A stretch of 64,000 nucleotides of DNA from Heterodera schachtii (Eukaryota > Nematoda > Chromadorea > Rhabditida > Heteroderidae): contig SIJG01000084.1 of NCBI GenBank assembly GCA_023374025.1, positions 1 to 64,000 of the forward strand. The letters run 5' to 3'. A program made the translations under genes and the position numbers. The notes beneath the pieces are model-generated. The model made no database searches. It was not told the DNA's origin and saw only the letters and a list, made by a program, of their open reading frames with translations. Positions 10,871 through 25,978 of the stretch are shown here, in pieces. Each line of letters begins with the position of its first letter. The first letter of the stretch is position 1.

Positions 10871-13800
10871 ATAAAATTTATTTTCCAGCATAATTTATAT
10901 AGACTAAAAATGAATAAATTATATAATCAATAAATAATACGCGCGTGAAAAGTTATTATTTTGAAACCCATTTCTTGAGAGTTTTCGATTGGACTCTAAA
11001 AATAACGGGTGAGTTCCCATAAGGGAGGCTAAGTTTAGATAGAAATGAATTTTTTTACATTTTGCGAAGTTATCTTTGATAAATTCATTTTTTGGCCATT
11101 AAAATTTTTATTGCATTACAAAAATTTTACTCTGAGGGGTATTTTGTCTGTTCATAATTTGGTATGTTACGTAGTTAAATTGAAACGCCACTTAAATTTT
11201 GTTTATTAATATGATTTTCCAATAAAACCGTTCAAATGAGTCTTGGTTCTATAGGATTATAAGAAACTGCTATTGGGTATTAATCATATAGCCTAATGAG
11301 CATTTATGATATCTGCTCTTAGACATTCACCAATGGAGTGTTGGAATGTGTAAGCAAATTAAATTTTTACAATTGTATATAGCTTAATACGCGTTTATTT
11401 GGCAGTTCCGGCGAAATTCTAACAATAATTTTTCAAATTATAAATATAAAACTACAGTTTCCAAAGAAAGAATTTTTTTGAAATGGCATTAATGGTTTTT
11501 CTTAAATCTTTTTTTACTGTTACCTTTTGAAGCAGAAAATTTTCGAATTATTATAAAATTTATTTTCCAGCATAATTTATATAGACTAAAAATGAATAAA
11601 TTATATAATTAATAAATAATACGCGCGTGAAAAGTTATTATTTTGAAACCCATTTCTTGAGAGTTTTCGATTGGACTCTAAAAATAACTGCTGAATTCCC
11701 ATAAGGGAGGCTAAGTTTAGATAGAAATGAATTTTTTTACATTTTGCGAAGTTATCTTTGATAAATTCATTTTTTGGCCATTAAAATTTTTATTGCATTA
11801 CAAAAATGTTACTCTGAGGGGTATTTTGTCTGTTCATAATTTGGTATGTTACGTAGTTAAATTGAAACGCCACTTAAATTTTGTTTATTAATATGATTTT
11901 CCAATAAAACCGTTCCAATGAGTCTTGGTTCTATAGGATTATAAGAAACTGCTATTGGGTATTAATCATATAGCCTAATGAGCATTTATGATATCTGCTC
12001 TTAGACATTCACCAATGGAATGTTGGAATGTGTAAGCAAATTAAATTTTTACAATTGTATATAGCTTAATACGCGTTTATTTGGCAGTTCCGGCGAAATT
12101 CTAACAATAATTTTTCAAATTATAAATATAAAACTACAGTTTCCAAAGAAAGAATTTTTTTGAAATGGCATTAATGGTTTTTCTTAAATCTTTTTTTACT
12201 GTTACCTTTTGAAGCAGAAAATTTTCGAATTATTATAAAATTTATTTTCCAGCATAATTTATATAGACTAAAATGAATAAATTATATAATTAATAAATAA
12301 TACGCGCGTGAAAAGTTATTATTTTGAAACCCATTTCTTGAGAGTTTTCGATTGGATTCTGAAAATAACGGCTGAGTTCCCATAAGGGAGGCTAAGTTTA
12401 GATAGAAATGAATTTTTTTACATTTTGCGAAGTTATCTTTGATAAATTCATTTTTTGGCCATTAAAATTTTTATTGCATTACAAAAATTTTACTCTGAGG
12501 GGTATTTTGTCTGTTCATAATTTGGTATGTTACGTAGTTAAATTGAAACGCCACTTAAATTTTGTTTATTAATATGATTTTCCAATAAAACCGTTCAAAT
12601 GAGTCTTGGTTCTATAGGATTATAAGAAACTGCTATTGGGTATTAATCATATAGCCTAATGAGCATTTATGATATCTGCTCTTAGACATTCACCAATGGA
12701 ATGTTGGAATGTGTAAGCAAATTAAATTTTTACAATTGTATATAGCTTAATACGCGTTTATTTGGCAGTTCCGGCGAAATTCTAACAATAATTTTTCAAA
12801 TTATAAATATAAAACTACAGTTTCCAAAGAAAGAATTTTTTTGAAATGGCATTAATGGTTTTTCTTAAATCTTTTTTTACTGTTACCTTTTGAAGCAGAA
12901 AATTTTCGAATTATTATAAAATTTATTTTCCAGCATAATTTATATAGACTAAAAATGAATAAATTATATAATTAATAAATAATACGCGCGTGAAAAGTTA
13001 TTATTTTGAAACCCATTTCTTGAGAGTTTTCGATTGGACTCTAAAAATAACTGCTGAATTCCCATAAGGGAGGCTAAGTTTAGATAGAAATGAATTTTTT
13101 TACATTTTGCGAAGTTATCTTTGATAAATTCATTTTTTGGCCATTAAAATTTTTATTGCATTACAAAAATGTTACTCTGAGGGGTATTTTGTCTGTTCAT
13201 AATTTGGTATGTTACGTAGTTAAATTGAAACGCCACTTAAATTTTGTTTATTAATATGATTTTCCAATAAAACCGTTCCAATGAGTCTTGGTTCTATAGG
13301 ATTATAAGAAACTGCTATTGGGTATTAATCATATAGCCTAATGAGCATTTATGATATCTGCTCTTAGACATTCACCAATGGAATGTTGGAATGTGTAAGC
13401 AAATTAAATTTTTACAATTGTATATAGCTTAATACGCGTTTATTTGGCAGTTCCGGCGAAATTCTAACAATAATTTTTCAAATTATAAATATAAAACTAC
13501 AGTTTCCAAAGAAAGAATTTTTTTGAAATGGCATTAATGGTTTTTCTTAAATCTTTTTTTACTGTTACCTTTTGAAGCAGAAAATTTTCGAATTATTATA
13601 AAATTTATTTTCCAGCATAATTTATATAGACTAAAATGAATAAATTATATAATTAATAAATAATACGCGCGTGAAAAGTTATTATTTTGAAACCCATTTC
13701 TTGAGAGTTTTCGATTGGATTCTGAAAATAACGGCTGAGTTCCCATAAGGGAGGCTAAGTTTAGATAGAAATGAATTTTTTTACATTTTGCGAAGTTATC

Positions 13801-16800
13801 TTTGATAAATTCATTTTTTGGCCATTAAAATTTTTATTGCATTACAAAAATTTTACTCTGAGGGGTATTTTGTCTGTTCATAATTTGGTATGTTACGTAG
13901 TTAAATTGAAACGCCACTTAAATTTTGTTTATTAATATGATTTTCCAATAAAACCGTTCAAATGAGTCTTGGTTCTATAGGATTATAAGAAACTGCTATT
14001 GGGTATTAATCATATAGCCTAATGAGCATTTATGATATCTGCTCTTAGACATTCACCAATGGAATGTTGGAATGTGTAAGCAAATTAAATTTTTACAATT
14101 GTATATAGCTTAATACGCGTTTATTTGGCAGTTCCGGCGAAATTCTAACAATAATTTTTCAAATTATAAATATAAAACTACAGTTTCCAAAGAAAGAATT
14201 TTTTTGAAATGGCATTAATGGTTTTTCTTAAATCTTTTTTTACTGTTACCTTTTGAAGCAGAAAATTTTCGAATTATTATAAAATTTATTTTCCAGCATA
14301 ATTTATATAGACTAAAATGAATAAATTATATAATTAATAAATAATACGCGCGTGAAAAGTTATTATTTTGAAACCCATTTCTTGAGAGTTTTCGATTGGA
14401 TTCTGAAAATAACGGCTGAGTTCCCATAAGGGAGGCTAAGTTTAGATAGAAATGAATTTTTTTACATTTTGCGAAGTTATCTTTGATAAATTCATTTTTT
14501 GGCCATTAAAATTTTTATTGCATTACAAAAATTTTACTCTGAGGGGTATTTTGTCTGTTCATAATTTGGTATGTTACGTAGTTAAATTGAAACGCCACTT
14601 AAATTTTGTTTATTAATATGATTTTCCAATAAAACCGTTCCAATGAGTCTTGGTTCTATAGGATTATAAGAAACTGCTATTGGGTATTAATCATATAGCC
14701 TAATGAGCATTTATGATATCTGCTCTTAGACATTCACCAATGGAATGTTGGAATGTGTAAGCAAATTAAATTTTTACAATTGTATATAGCTTAATACGCG
14801 TTTATTTGGCAGTTCCGGCGAAATTCTAACAATAATTTTTCAAATTATAAATATAAAACTACAGTTTCCAAAGAAAGAATTTTTTTGAAATGGCATTAAT
14901 GGTTTTTCTTAAATCTTTTTTTACTGTTACCTTTTGAAGCAGAAAATTTTCGAATTATTATAAAATTTATTTTCCAGCATAATTTATATAGACTAAAAAT
15001 GAATAAATTATATAATTAATAAATAATACGCGCGTGAAAAGTTATTATTTTGAAACCCATTTCTTGAGAGTTTTCGATTGGATTCTAAAAATAACGGCTG
15101 AGTTCCCATAAGGGAGGCTAAGTTTAGATAGAAATGAATTTTTTTACATTTTGCGAAGTATCTTTGATAAATTCATTTTTTGGCCATTAAAATTTTTATT
15201 GCATTACAAAAATGTTACTCTGAGGGGTATTTTGTCTGTTCATAATTTGGTATGTTACGTAGTTAAATTGAAACGCCACTTAAATTTTGTTTATTAATAT
15301 GATTTTCCAATAAAACCGTTCAAATGAGTCTTGGTTCTATAGGATTATAAGAAACTGCTATTGGGTATTAATCATATAGCCTAATGAGCATTTATGATAT
15401 CTGCTCTTAGACATTCACCAATGGAGTGTTGGAATGTGTAAGCAAATTAAATTTTTACAATTGTATATAGCTTAATACGCGTTTATTTGGCAGTTCCGGC
15501 GAACTTCTAACAATAATTTTTCAAATTATAAATATAAAACTACAGTTTCCAAAGAAAGAATTTTTTTGAAATGGCATTAATGGTTTTTCTTAAATCTTTT
15601 TTTTACTGTTACCTTTTGAAGCAGAAAATTTTCGAATTATTATAAAATTTATTTTCCAGCATAATTTATATAGACTAAAAATGAATAAATTATATAATTA
15701 ATAAATAATACGCGCGTGAAAAGTTATTATTTTGAAACCCATTTCTTGAGAGTTTTCGATTGGATTCTAAAAATAACGGCTGAGTTCCCATAAGGGAGGC
15801 TAAGTTTAGATAGAAATGAATTTTTTTACATTTTGCGAAGTTATCTTTGATAAATTCATTTTTTGGCCATTAAAATTTTTATTGCATTACAAAAATTTTA
15901 CTCTGAGGGGTATTTTGTCTGTTCATAATTTGGTATGTTACGTAGTTAAATTGAAACGCCACTTAAATTTTGTTTATTAATATGATTTTCCAATAAAACC
16001 GTTCAAATGAGTCTTGGTTCGATAGGATTATAAGAAACTGCTATTGGGTATTAATCATATAGCCTAATAAGCATTTATGATATCTGCTCTTAGACATTCA
16101 CCAATGGAGTGTTGGAATGTGTAAGCAAATTAAATTTTTACAATTGTATATAGCTTAATACGCGTTTATTTGGCAGTTCCGGCGAAATTCTAACAATAAT
16201 TTTTCAAATTATAAATATAAAACTACAGTTTCCAAAGAAAGAATTTTTTTGAAATGGCATAAAGGTTTTTCTTAAATCTTTTTTTACTGTTACCTTTTGA
16301 GGCAGAAAATTTTCGAATTATTATAAAATTTATTTTCCAGCATAATTTATATAGACTAAAAATGAATAAATTATATAATTAATAAATAATACGCGCGTGA
16401 AAAGTTATTATTTTGAAACCCATTTCTTGAGAGTTTTCGATTGGACTCTAAAAATAACGGCTGAATTCCCATAAGGGAGGCTAAGTTTAGATAGAAATGA
16501 ATTTTTTTACATTTTGCGAAGTTATCTTTGATAAATTCATTTTTTGGCCATTAAAATTTGTATTGCATTACAAAAATTTTACTCTGAGGGGTATTTTGTC
16601 TGTTCATAATTTGGTATGTTACGTAGTTAAATTGAAACGCCACTTAAATTTTGTTTATAATTTTCCAATAAAACCGTTCAAATGAGTCTTGGTTCTATAG
16701 GATTATAAGAAACTGCTATTGGGTATTAATCATATAGCCTAATGAGCACTTATGATATCTGCTCATAGACATTCACCAATGGAATGTTGGAATGTGTAAG

Positions 16801-19800
16801 CAAATTAAATTTTTACAATTGTATATAGCTTAATACGCGTTTATTTGGCAGTTCCGGCGAAATTCTAACAATAATTTTTCAAATTATAAATATAAAACTA
16901 CAGTTTCCAAAGAAAGAATTTTTTGAAATGGCATTAATGGTTTTTCTTAAATCTTTTTTTACTGTTACCTTTTGAAGCAGAAAATTTTCGAATTATTTAT
17001 AAAATTTATTTCCAGCATAATTTATATAGACTAAAAATGAATAAATTATATAATTAATAAATAATACGCGCGTGAAAAGTTATTATTTTGAAACCCATTT
17101 CTTGAGAGTTTTCGATTGGATTCTAAAAATAACGGCTGAATTCCCATAAGGGAGGCTAAGTTTAGATAGAAATGAATTTTTTTACATTTTGCGAAGTTAT
17201 CTTTGATAAATTCATTTTTTGGCCATTAAAATTTTTATTGCATTACAAAAATTTTACTCTGAGGGGTATTTTGTCTGTTCATAATTTGGTATGTTACGTA
17301 GTTAAATTGAAACGCCACTTAAATTTTGTTTATTAATATGATTTTCCAATAAAACCGTTCAAATGAGTCTTGGTTCTATAGGATTATAAGAAACTGCTAT
17401 TGGGTATTAATCATATAGCCTAATGAGCATTTATGATATCTGCTCTTAGACATTCACCAATGGAATGTTGGAATGTGTAAGCAAATTAAATTTTTACAAT
17501 TGTATATAGCTTAATACGCGTTTATTTGGCAGTTCCGGCGAAATTCTAACAATAATTTTTCAAATTATAAATATAAAACTACAGTTTCCAAAGAAAGAAT
17601 TTTTTTGAAATGGCATAAAGGTTTTTCTTAAATCTTTTTTTACTGTTACCTTTTGAAGCAGAAAATTTTCGAATTATTATAAAATTTATTTTCCAGCATA
17701 ATTTATATAGACTAAAAATGAATAAATTATATAATTAATAAATAATACGCGCGTGAAAAGTTATTATTTTGAAACCCATTTCTTGAGAGTTTTCGATTGG
17801 ATTCTAAAAATAACGGCTGAATTCCCATAAGGGAGGCTAAGTTTAGATAGAAATGAATTTTTTTACATTTTGCGAAGTTATCTTTGATAAATTCATTTTT
17901 TGGCCATTAAAATTTGTATTGCATTACAAAAATTTTACTCTGAGGGGTATTTTGTCTGTTCATAATTTGGTATGTTACGTAGTTAAATTGAAACGCCACT
18001 TAAATTTTGTTTATAATTTTCCAATAAAACCGTTCAAATGAGTCTTGGTTCTATAGGATTATAAGAAACTGCTATTGGGTATTAATCATATAGCCTAATG
18101 AGCACTTATGATATCTGCTCTTAGACATTCACCAATGGAATGTTGGAATGTGTAAGCAAATTAAATTTTTACAATTGTATATAGCTTAATACGCGTTTAT
18201 TTGGCAGTTCCGGCGAAATTCTAACAATAATTTTTCAAATTATAAATATAAAACTACAGTTTCCAAAGAAAGAATTTTTTTGAAATGGCATTAATGGTTT
18301 TTCTTAAATCTTTTTTTACTGTTACCTTTTGAAGCAGAAAATTTTCGAATTATTATAAAATTTATTTTCCAGCATAATTTATATAGACTAAAAATGAATA
18401 AATTATATAATTAATAAATAATACGCGCGTGAAAAGTTATTATTTGAAACCCATTTCTTGAGAGTTTTCGATTGGATTCTAAAAATAACGGCTGAATTCC
18501 CATAAGGGAGGCTAAGTTTAGATAGAAATGAATTTTTTTACATTTTGCGAAGTTATCTTTGATAAATTCATTTTTTGGCCATTAAAATTTTTATTGCATT
18601 ACAAAAATTTTACTCTGAGGGGTATTTTGTCTGTTCATAATTTGGTATGTTACGTAGTTAAATTGAAACGCCACTTAAATTTTGTTTATTAATATGATTT
18701 TCCAATAAAACCATTCAAATGAGTCTTGGTTCTATAGGATTATAAGAAACTGCTATTGGGTATTAATCATATAGCCTAATGAGCATTTATGATATCTGCT
18801 CTTAGACATTCACCAATGGAATGTTGGAATGTGTAAGCAAATTAAATTTTTACAATTGTATATAGCTTAATACGCGTTTATTTGGCAGTTCCGGCGAAAT
18901 TCTAACAATAATTTTTCAAATTATAAATATAAAACTACAGTTTCCAAAGAAAGAATTTTTTTGAAATGGCATTAATGGTTTTTCTTAAATCTTTTTTTAC
19001 TGTTACCTTTTGAAGCAGAAAATTTTCGAATTATTATAAAATTTATTTTCCAGCATAATTTATATAGACTAAAAATGAATAAATTATATAATTAATAAAT
19101 AATACGCGCGTGAAAAGTTATTATTTTGAAACCCATTTCTTGAGAGTTTTCGATTGGATTCTAAAAATAACGGCTGAATTCCCATAAGGGAGGCTAAGTT
19201 TAGATAGAAATGAATTTTTTTACATTTTGCGAAGTTATCTTTGATAAATTCATTTTTGGCCATTAAAATTTTTATTGCATTACAAAAATTTTACTCTGAG
19301 GGGTATTTTGTCTGTTCATAATTTGGTATGTTACGTAGTTAAATTGAAACGCCACTTAAATTTTGTTTATTAATATGATTTTCCAATAAAACCGTTCAAA
19401 TGAGTCTTGGTTCTATAGGATTATAAGAAACTGCTATTGGGTATTAATCATATAGCCTAATGAGCATTTATGATATCTGCTCTTAGACATTCACCAATGG
19501 AATGTTGGAATGTGTAAGCAAATTAAATTTTTACAATTGTATATAGCTTAATACGCGTTTATTTGGCAGTTCCGGCGAAATTCTAACAATAATTTTTCAA
19601 ATTATAAATATAAAACTACAGTTTCCAAAGAAAGAATTTTTTTGAAATGGCATTCACGGTTTTTCTTAAATCTTTTTTTACTGTTACCTTTTGAAGCAGA
19701 AAATTTTCGAATTATTATAAAATTTATTTTCCAGCATAATTTATATAGACTAAAAATGAATAAATTATATAATTAATAAATAATACGCGCGTGAAAAGTT

Positions 19801-22800
19801 ATTATTTTGAAACCCATTTCTTGAGAGTTTTCGATTGGATTCTAAAAATAACGGCTGAGTTCCCATAAGGGAGGCTAAGTTTAGATAGAAATGAATTTTT
19901 TTACATTTTGCGAAGTATCTTTGATAAATTCATTTTTTGGCCATTAAAATTTTTATTACATTACAAAAATTTTACTCTGAGGGGTATTTTGTCTGTTCAT
20001 AATTTGGTATGTTACGTAGTTAAATTGAAACGCCACTTAAATTTTGTTTATTAATATGATTTTCCAATAAAACCGTTCAAATGAGTCTTGGTTCTATAGG
20101 ATTATAAGAAACTGCTATTGGGTATTAATCATATAGCCTAATGAGCATTTATGATATCTGCTCTTAGACATTCACCAATGGAATGTTGGAATGTGTAAGC
20201 AAATTAAATTTTTACAATTGTATATAGCTTAATACGCGTTTATTTGGCAGTTCCGGCGAAATTCTAACAATAATTTTTCAAATTATAAATATAAAACTAC
20301 AGTTTCCAAAGAAAGAATTTTTTTGAATGGCATTAATGGTTTTTCTTAAATCTTTTTTTACTGTTACCTTTTGAAGCAGAAAATTTTCGAATTATTATAA
20401 AATTTATTTTCCAGCATAATTTATATAGACTAAAAATGAATAAATTATATAATTAATAAATAATACGCGCGTGAAAAGTTATTATTTTGAAACCCATTTC
20501 TTGAGAGTTTTCGATTGGATTCTAAAAATAATAGTTCCCATAAGGGAGGCTAAGTTTAGATAGAAATGAATTTTTTTACATTTTGCGAAGTTATCTTTGA
20601 TAAATTCATTTTTTGGCCATTAAAATTTTTATTGCATTACAAAAATTTTACTCTGAGGGGTATTTTGTCTGTTCATAATTTGGTATGTTACGTAGTTAAA
20701 TTGAAACGCCACTTAAATTTTGTTTATTAATATGATTTTCCAATAAAACCGTTCAAATGAGTCTTGGTTCTATAGGATTATAAGAAACTGCTATTGGGTA
20801 TTAATCATATAGCCTAATGAGCATTTATGATATCTGCTCTTAGACATTCACCAATGGAATGTTGGAATGTGTAAGCAAATTAAATTTTTACAATTGTATA
20901 TAGCTTAATACGCGTTTATTTGGCAGTTCCGGCGAAATTCTAACAATAATTTTTCAAATTATAAATATAAACTACAGTTTCCAAAGAAAGAATTTTTTTG
21001 AAATGGCATTAACGGTTTTTCTTAAATCTTTTTTGTACCTTTGAGCAGAAATTTTCGAATTATTATAAATTTATTTTCCAGCATAATTTATATAGACTAA
21101 AAATGAATAAATTATATAATTAATAAATAATACGCGCGTGAAAAGTTATTATTTTGAAACCCATTTCTTGAGAGTTTTCGATTGGATTCTAAAAATAACG
21201 GCTGAATTCCCATAAGGGAGGCTAAGTTTAGATAGAAATGAATTTTTTTACATTTTGCGAAGTTATCTTTGATAAATTCATTTTTTGGCCATTAAAATTT
21301 TATTGCATTACAAAAATTTTACTCTGAGGGGTATTTTGTCTGTTCATAATTTGGTATGTTACGTAGTTAAATTGAAACGCCACTTAAATTTTGTTTATTA
21401 ATATGATTTTCCAATAAAACCGTTCAAATGAGTCTTGGTTCTATAGGATTATAAGAAACTGCTATTGGGTATTAATCATATAGCCTAATGAGCATTTATG
21501 ATTTCTGCTCTTAGACATTCACCAATGGAGTGTTGGAATGTGTAAGCAAATTAAATTTTTACAATTGTATATAGCTTAATACGCGTTTATTTGGCAGTTC
21601 CGGCGAAATTCTAACAATAATTTTTCAAATTATAAATATAAAACTACAGTTTCCAAAGAAAGAATTTTTTTGAAATGGCATTAACGGTTTTTCTTAAATC
21701 TTTTTTTACTGTTACCTTTTGAAGCAGAAAATTTTCGAATTATTATAAAATTTATTTTCCAGCATAATTTATATAGACTAAAAATGAATAAATTATATAA
21801 TTAATAAATAATACGCGCGTGAAAAGTTATTATTTTGAAACCCATTTCTTGAGAGTTTTCGATTGGATTCTAAAAATAACGGCTGAGTTCCCATAAGGGA
21901 GGCTAAGTTTAGATAGAAATGAATTTTTTTACATTTTGCGAAGTTATCTTTGATAAATTCATTTTTTGGCCATTAAAATTTTTATTGCATTACTAAAATG
22001 TTACTCTGAGGGGTATTTTGTCTGTTCATAATTTGGTATGTTACGTAGTTAAATTGAAACGCCACTTAAATTTTGTTTATAATTTTCCAATAAAACCGTT
22101 CAAATGAGTCTTGGTTCTATAGGATTATAAGAAACTGCTATTGGGTATTAATCATATAGCCTAATGAGCACTTATGATATCTGCTCATAGACATTCACCA
22201 ATGGAATGTTGGAATGTGTAAGCAAATTAAATTTTTACAATTGTATATAGCTTAATACGCGTTTATTTGGCAGTTCCGGCGAAATTCTAACAATAATTTT
22301 TCAAATTATAAATATAAAACTACAGTTTCCAAAGAAAGAATTTTTTTGAAATGGCATTAATGGTTTTTCTTAAATCTTTTTTTACTGTTACATTTTGAAG
22401 CAGAAAATTTTCGAATTATTATAAAATTTATTTTCCAGCATAATTTATATAGACTAAAAATGAATAAATTATATAATTAATAAATAATACGCGCGTGAAA
22501 AGTTATTATTTTGAAACCCATTTCTTGAGAGTTTTCGATTGGATTCTAAAAATAACGGCTAAGTTCCCATAAGGGAGGCTAAGTTTAGATAGAAATGAAT
22601 TTTTTACATTTTGCGAAGTTATCTTTGATAAATTCATTTTTTGGCCATTAAAATTTTTATTGCATTACAAAAATTTTACTCTGAGGGGTATTTTGTCTGT
22701 TCATAATTTGGTATGTTACGTAGTTAAATTGAAACGCCACTTAAATTTTGTTTATTAATATGATTTTCCAATAAAACCGTTCAAATGAGTCTTGGTTCTA

Positions 22801-25504
22801 TAGGATTATAAGAAACTGCTATTGAGTATTAATCATATAGCCTAATGAGCATTTATGATATCTGCTCTTAGACATTCACCAATGGAATGTTGGAATGTGT
22901 AAGCAAATTAAATTTTTACAATTGTATATAGCTTAATACGCGTTTATTTGGCAGTTCCGGCGAAATTCTAACAATAATTTTTCAAATTATAAATATAAAA
23001 CTACAGTTTCCAAAGAAAGAATTTTTTTGAAATGGCATTAATGGTTTTTCTTAAATTACTGTTACCTTTTGAAGCAGAAAATTTTCGAATTATTATAAAA
23101 TTTATTTTCCAGCATAATTTATATAGACTAAAAATGAATAAATTATATAATTAATAAATAATACGCGCGTGAAAAGTTATTATTTTGAAACCCATTTCTT
23201 GAGAGTTTTCGATTGGATTCTAAAAATAACGGCTAAGTTCCCATAAGGGAGGCTAAGTTTAGATAGAAATGAATTTTTTACATTTTGCGAAGTTATCTTT
23301 GATAAATTCATTTTTGGCCATTAAAATTTTTATTGCATTACAAAAATTTTACTCTGAGGGGTATTTTGTCTGTTCATAATTTGGTATGTTACGTAGTTAA
23401 ATTGAAACGCCACTTAAATTTTGTTTATTAATATGATTTTCCAATAAAACCGTTCAAATGAGTCTTGGTTCTATAGGATTATAAGAAACTGCTATTGAGT
23501 ATTAATCATATAGCCTAATGAGCATTTATGATATCTGCTCTTAGACATTCACCAATGGAATGTTGGAATGTGTAAGCAAATTAAATTTTTACAATTGTAT
23601 ATAGCTTAATACGCGTTTATTTGGCAGTTCCGGCGAAATTCTAACAATAATTTTTCAAATTATAAATATAAAACTACAGTTTCCAAAGAAAGAATTTTTT
23701 GAAATGGCATTAATGGTTTTTCTTAAATTACTGTTACCTTTTGAAGCAGAAAATTTTCGAATTATTATAAAATTTATTTTCCAGCATAATTTATATAGAC
23801 TAAAAATGAATAAATTATATAATTAATAAATAATACGCGCGTGAAAAGTTATTATTTTGAAACCCATTTCTTGAGAGTTTTCGATTGGATTCTAAAAATA
23901 ACGGCTAAGTTCCCATAAGGGAGGCTAAGTTTAGATAGAAATGAATTTTTTTACATTTTGCGAAGTTATCTTTGACAAATTCATTTTTTGGCCAGCAAAA
24001 TTTTTATTGCATTACAAAAATTTTACTCTGAGGGGTATTTTGTCTGTTCATAATTTGGTATGTTACGTAGTTAAATTGAAACGCCACTTAAATTTTGTTT
24101 ATTAATATGATTTTCCAATAAAACCGTTCAAATGAGTCTTGGTTCTATAGGATTATAAGAAACTGCTATTGGGTATTAATCATATAGCCTAATGAGCATT
24201 TATGATATCTGCTCTTAGACATTCACCAATGGAGTGTTGGAATGTGTAAGCAAATTAAATTTTTACAATTGTATATAGCTTAATACGCGTTTATTTGGCA
24301 GTTCCGGCGAAATTCTAACAATAATTTTTCAAATTATAAATATAAAACTACAGTTTCCAAAGAAAGAATTTTTTTGAAATGGCATTAATGGTTTTTCTTA
24401 AATCTTTTTTTACTGTTACCTTTTGAAGCAGAAAATTTTCGAATTATTATAAAATTTATTTTCCAGCATAATTTATATAGACTAAAAATGAATAAATTAT
24501 AAAATTAATAAATAATACGCGCGTGAAAAGTTATTATTTGAAACCCATTTCTTGAGAGTTTTCGATTGGACTCTAAAAATAACGGCTGAATTCCCATAAG
24601 GGAGGCTAAGTTTAGATAGAAATGAATTTTTTTACATTTGCGAAGTTATCTTTGATAAATTCATTTTTTGGCAATTAAAATTTTTATTGCATTACAAAAA
24701 TTTTACTCTGAGGGGTATTTTGTCTGTTCATAATTTGGTATGTTACGTAGTTAAATTGAAACGCCACTTAAATTTTGTTTATTAATATGATTTCCAATAA
24801 AACCGTTCAATGAGTCTTGGTTCTATAGGATTATAAGAAAACTGCTATTGGGTATTAATCATATAGCCTAATGAGCATTTATGATATCTGCTCTTAGGCA
24901 TTCACCAATGGAATGTTGGAATGTGTAAGCAAATTAAATTTTTTACATTGTATATAGCTTAATACGCGTTTATTTGGCAGTTCCGGCGAAATTCTAACAA
25001 TAATTTTTCAAATTATAAATATAAAACTACAGTTTCCAAAGAAAGAATTTTTTTGAATGGCATTAATGGTTTTTTCTTAAATCTTTTTTTACTGTTACCT
25101 TTTGAAGCAGAAAATTTTCGAATTATTATAAAATTTATTTTCCAGCATAATTTATATAGACTAAAAATGAATAAATTATATAATTAATAAATAATACGCG
25201 CGTGAAAAGTTATTATTTTGAAACCCATTTCTTGAGAGTTTTCGATTGGATTCTAAAAATAACGGCTAAGTTCCCATAAGGGAGGCTAAGTTTAGATAGA
25301 AATGAATTTTTTTACATTTTGCGAAGTTATCTTTGATAAATTCATTTTTTGGCCATTAAAATTTTTATTGCATTACAAAAATTTTACTCTGAGGGGTATT
25401 TTGTCTGTTCATAATTTGGTATGTTACGTAGTTAAATTGAAACGCCACTTAAATTTTGTTTATTCATATGATTTTCCAATAAAACCGTTCAAATGAGTCT
25501 TGGT
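10871..25504. repeat. Satellite array, ~21.5 copies of a ~680-bp monomer
   Basis: The marker ATGAATTTTTTTACATTTTG recurs near 11045, 11727, 12408, 13089, 13770, 14452, 15135, 15815, 16497, 17172, 17853, 18529, 19210, 19889, 20568, 21238, 21919, 22597, 23271, 23941, 24623 and 25302, a period of about 670-683 bp, all in one orientation. The array starts at ATAAAATTTATTTTCCAGC and stops within a monomer after GAGTCTTGGT. Each unit holds AATACGCGCGTGAAAAG and TACGCGTTTATTTGG, the only GC-richer words in a very AT-rich monomer. Units 2 and 4 share variants (ACTGCTGAATTC, AAAATGTTACTC, CGTTCCAATG) while 3 and 5 share others, so a dimeric higher-order repeat of about 1.36 kb exists at the left. An 8-bp deletion variant (TTTATAATTTTCC) recurs in units near 16.5, 17.9 and 21.9 kb. 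The 62-64 residue frame present in a few units is closed in most, so the satellite is non-coding. Confidence 0.95.
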
Positions 25505-25860
25505 AATTTTACATTATTTTGGAATTTTTTTTGGGACCGTTACACCCATTTTTTTTGTGGCGCGCTTTATAAAAAAAGATTAGGGGAACTGGGGCGAGGG
25601 GTCCGGCGGTGCCGATAAGCGCCGACGGGAAAATTTTTCGAAATTTCAAAGCAGTTTATTAACAGAAATTGTACAAAAATTTCTAATTTTTTAAAAAAAA
25701 CCCAAAAAAATTTCGAAAATTCTGACTTTTTATGAAAAATTTCGGAAGTAGGAATTCCGAGGCCCAAAAATTTTCGGACGTCGGAAGTCGGAATTCCGAC
25801 CCCAAAAATGTCGGAACTCGGAATTCCGTGCCATCCCTGGTCGACTTCCTTTAATTTAGG
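25505..25860. repeat. GC-hairpin repeat and short tandem repeat after the satellite
   Basis: 25601-25629 is a copy of a dispersed GC-rich imperfect palindrome (CCGGCGGTGCCGATAAGCGC...). About 25735-25835 has three imperfect copies of a roughly 33-bp unit built around CGGAANTCGGAATTCCGA. No gene is seen. Confidence 0.5.
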
Positions 25861-25922
25861 CGTGGAGACTCTAAGGAAATACGCTAGAATTTAAATTTGA
25901 TTAGTCTTCAATTTGCTTTAAG

Positions 25923-25978
25923 ATGGAAATTGGAGCCGCAAATGTTCGGCAAAAGCCATTGATGTTTCGTGTGCTTAG
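25923..25978 (+). pseudogene. MATH exon fragment
   Basis: After a TTGCTTTAAG acceptor the sequence reads GNWSRKCSAKAIDVSCA then TAG, matching the start of the central MATH exon of paralogues (NWSRKCSATFRIVS at 44.67 kb). It is truncated and isolated. Confidence 0.6.

Noticed and set aside
16497..18041. 62-residue frame MNFFTFCEVIFDKF...
   Set aside because: Open in only a few of 22 satellite monomers; in most copies the TTAATATG version closes it, so it is not conserved as protein.
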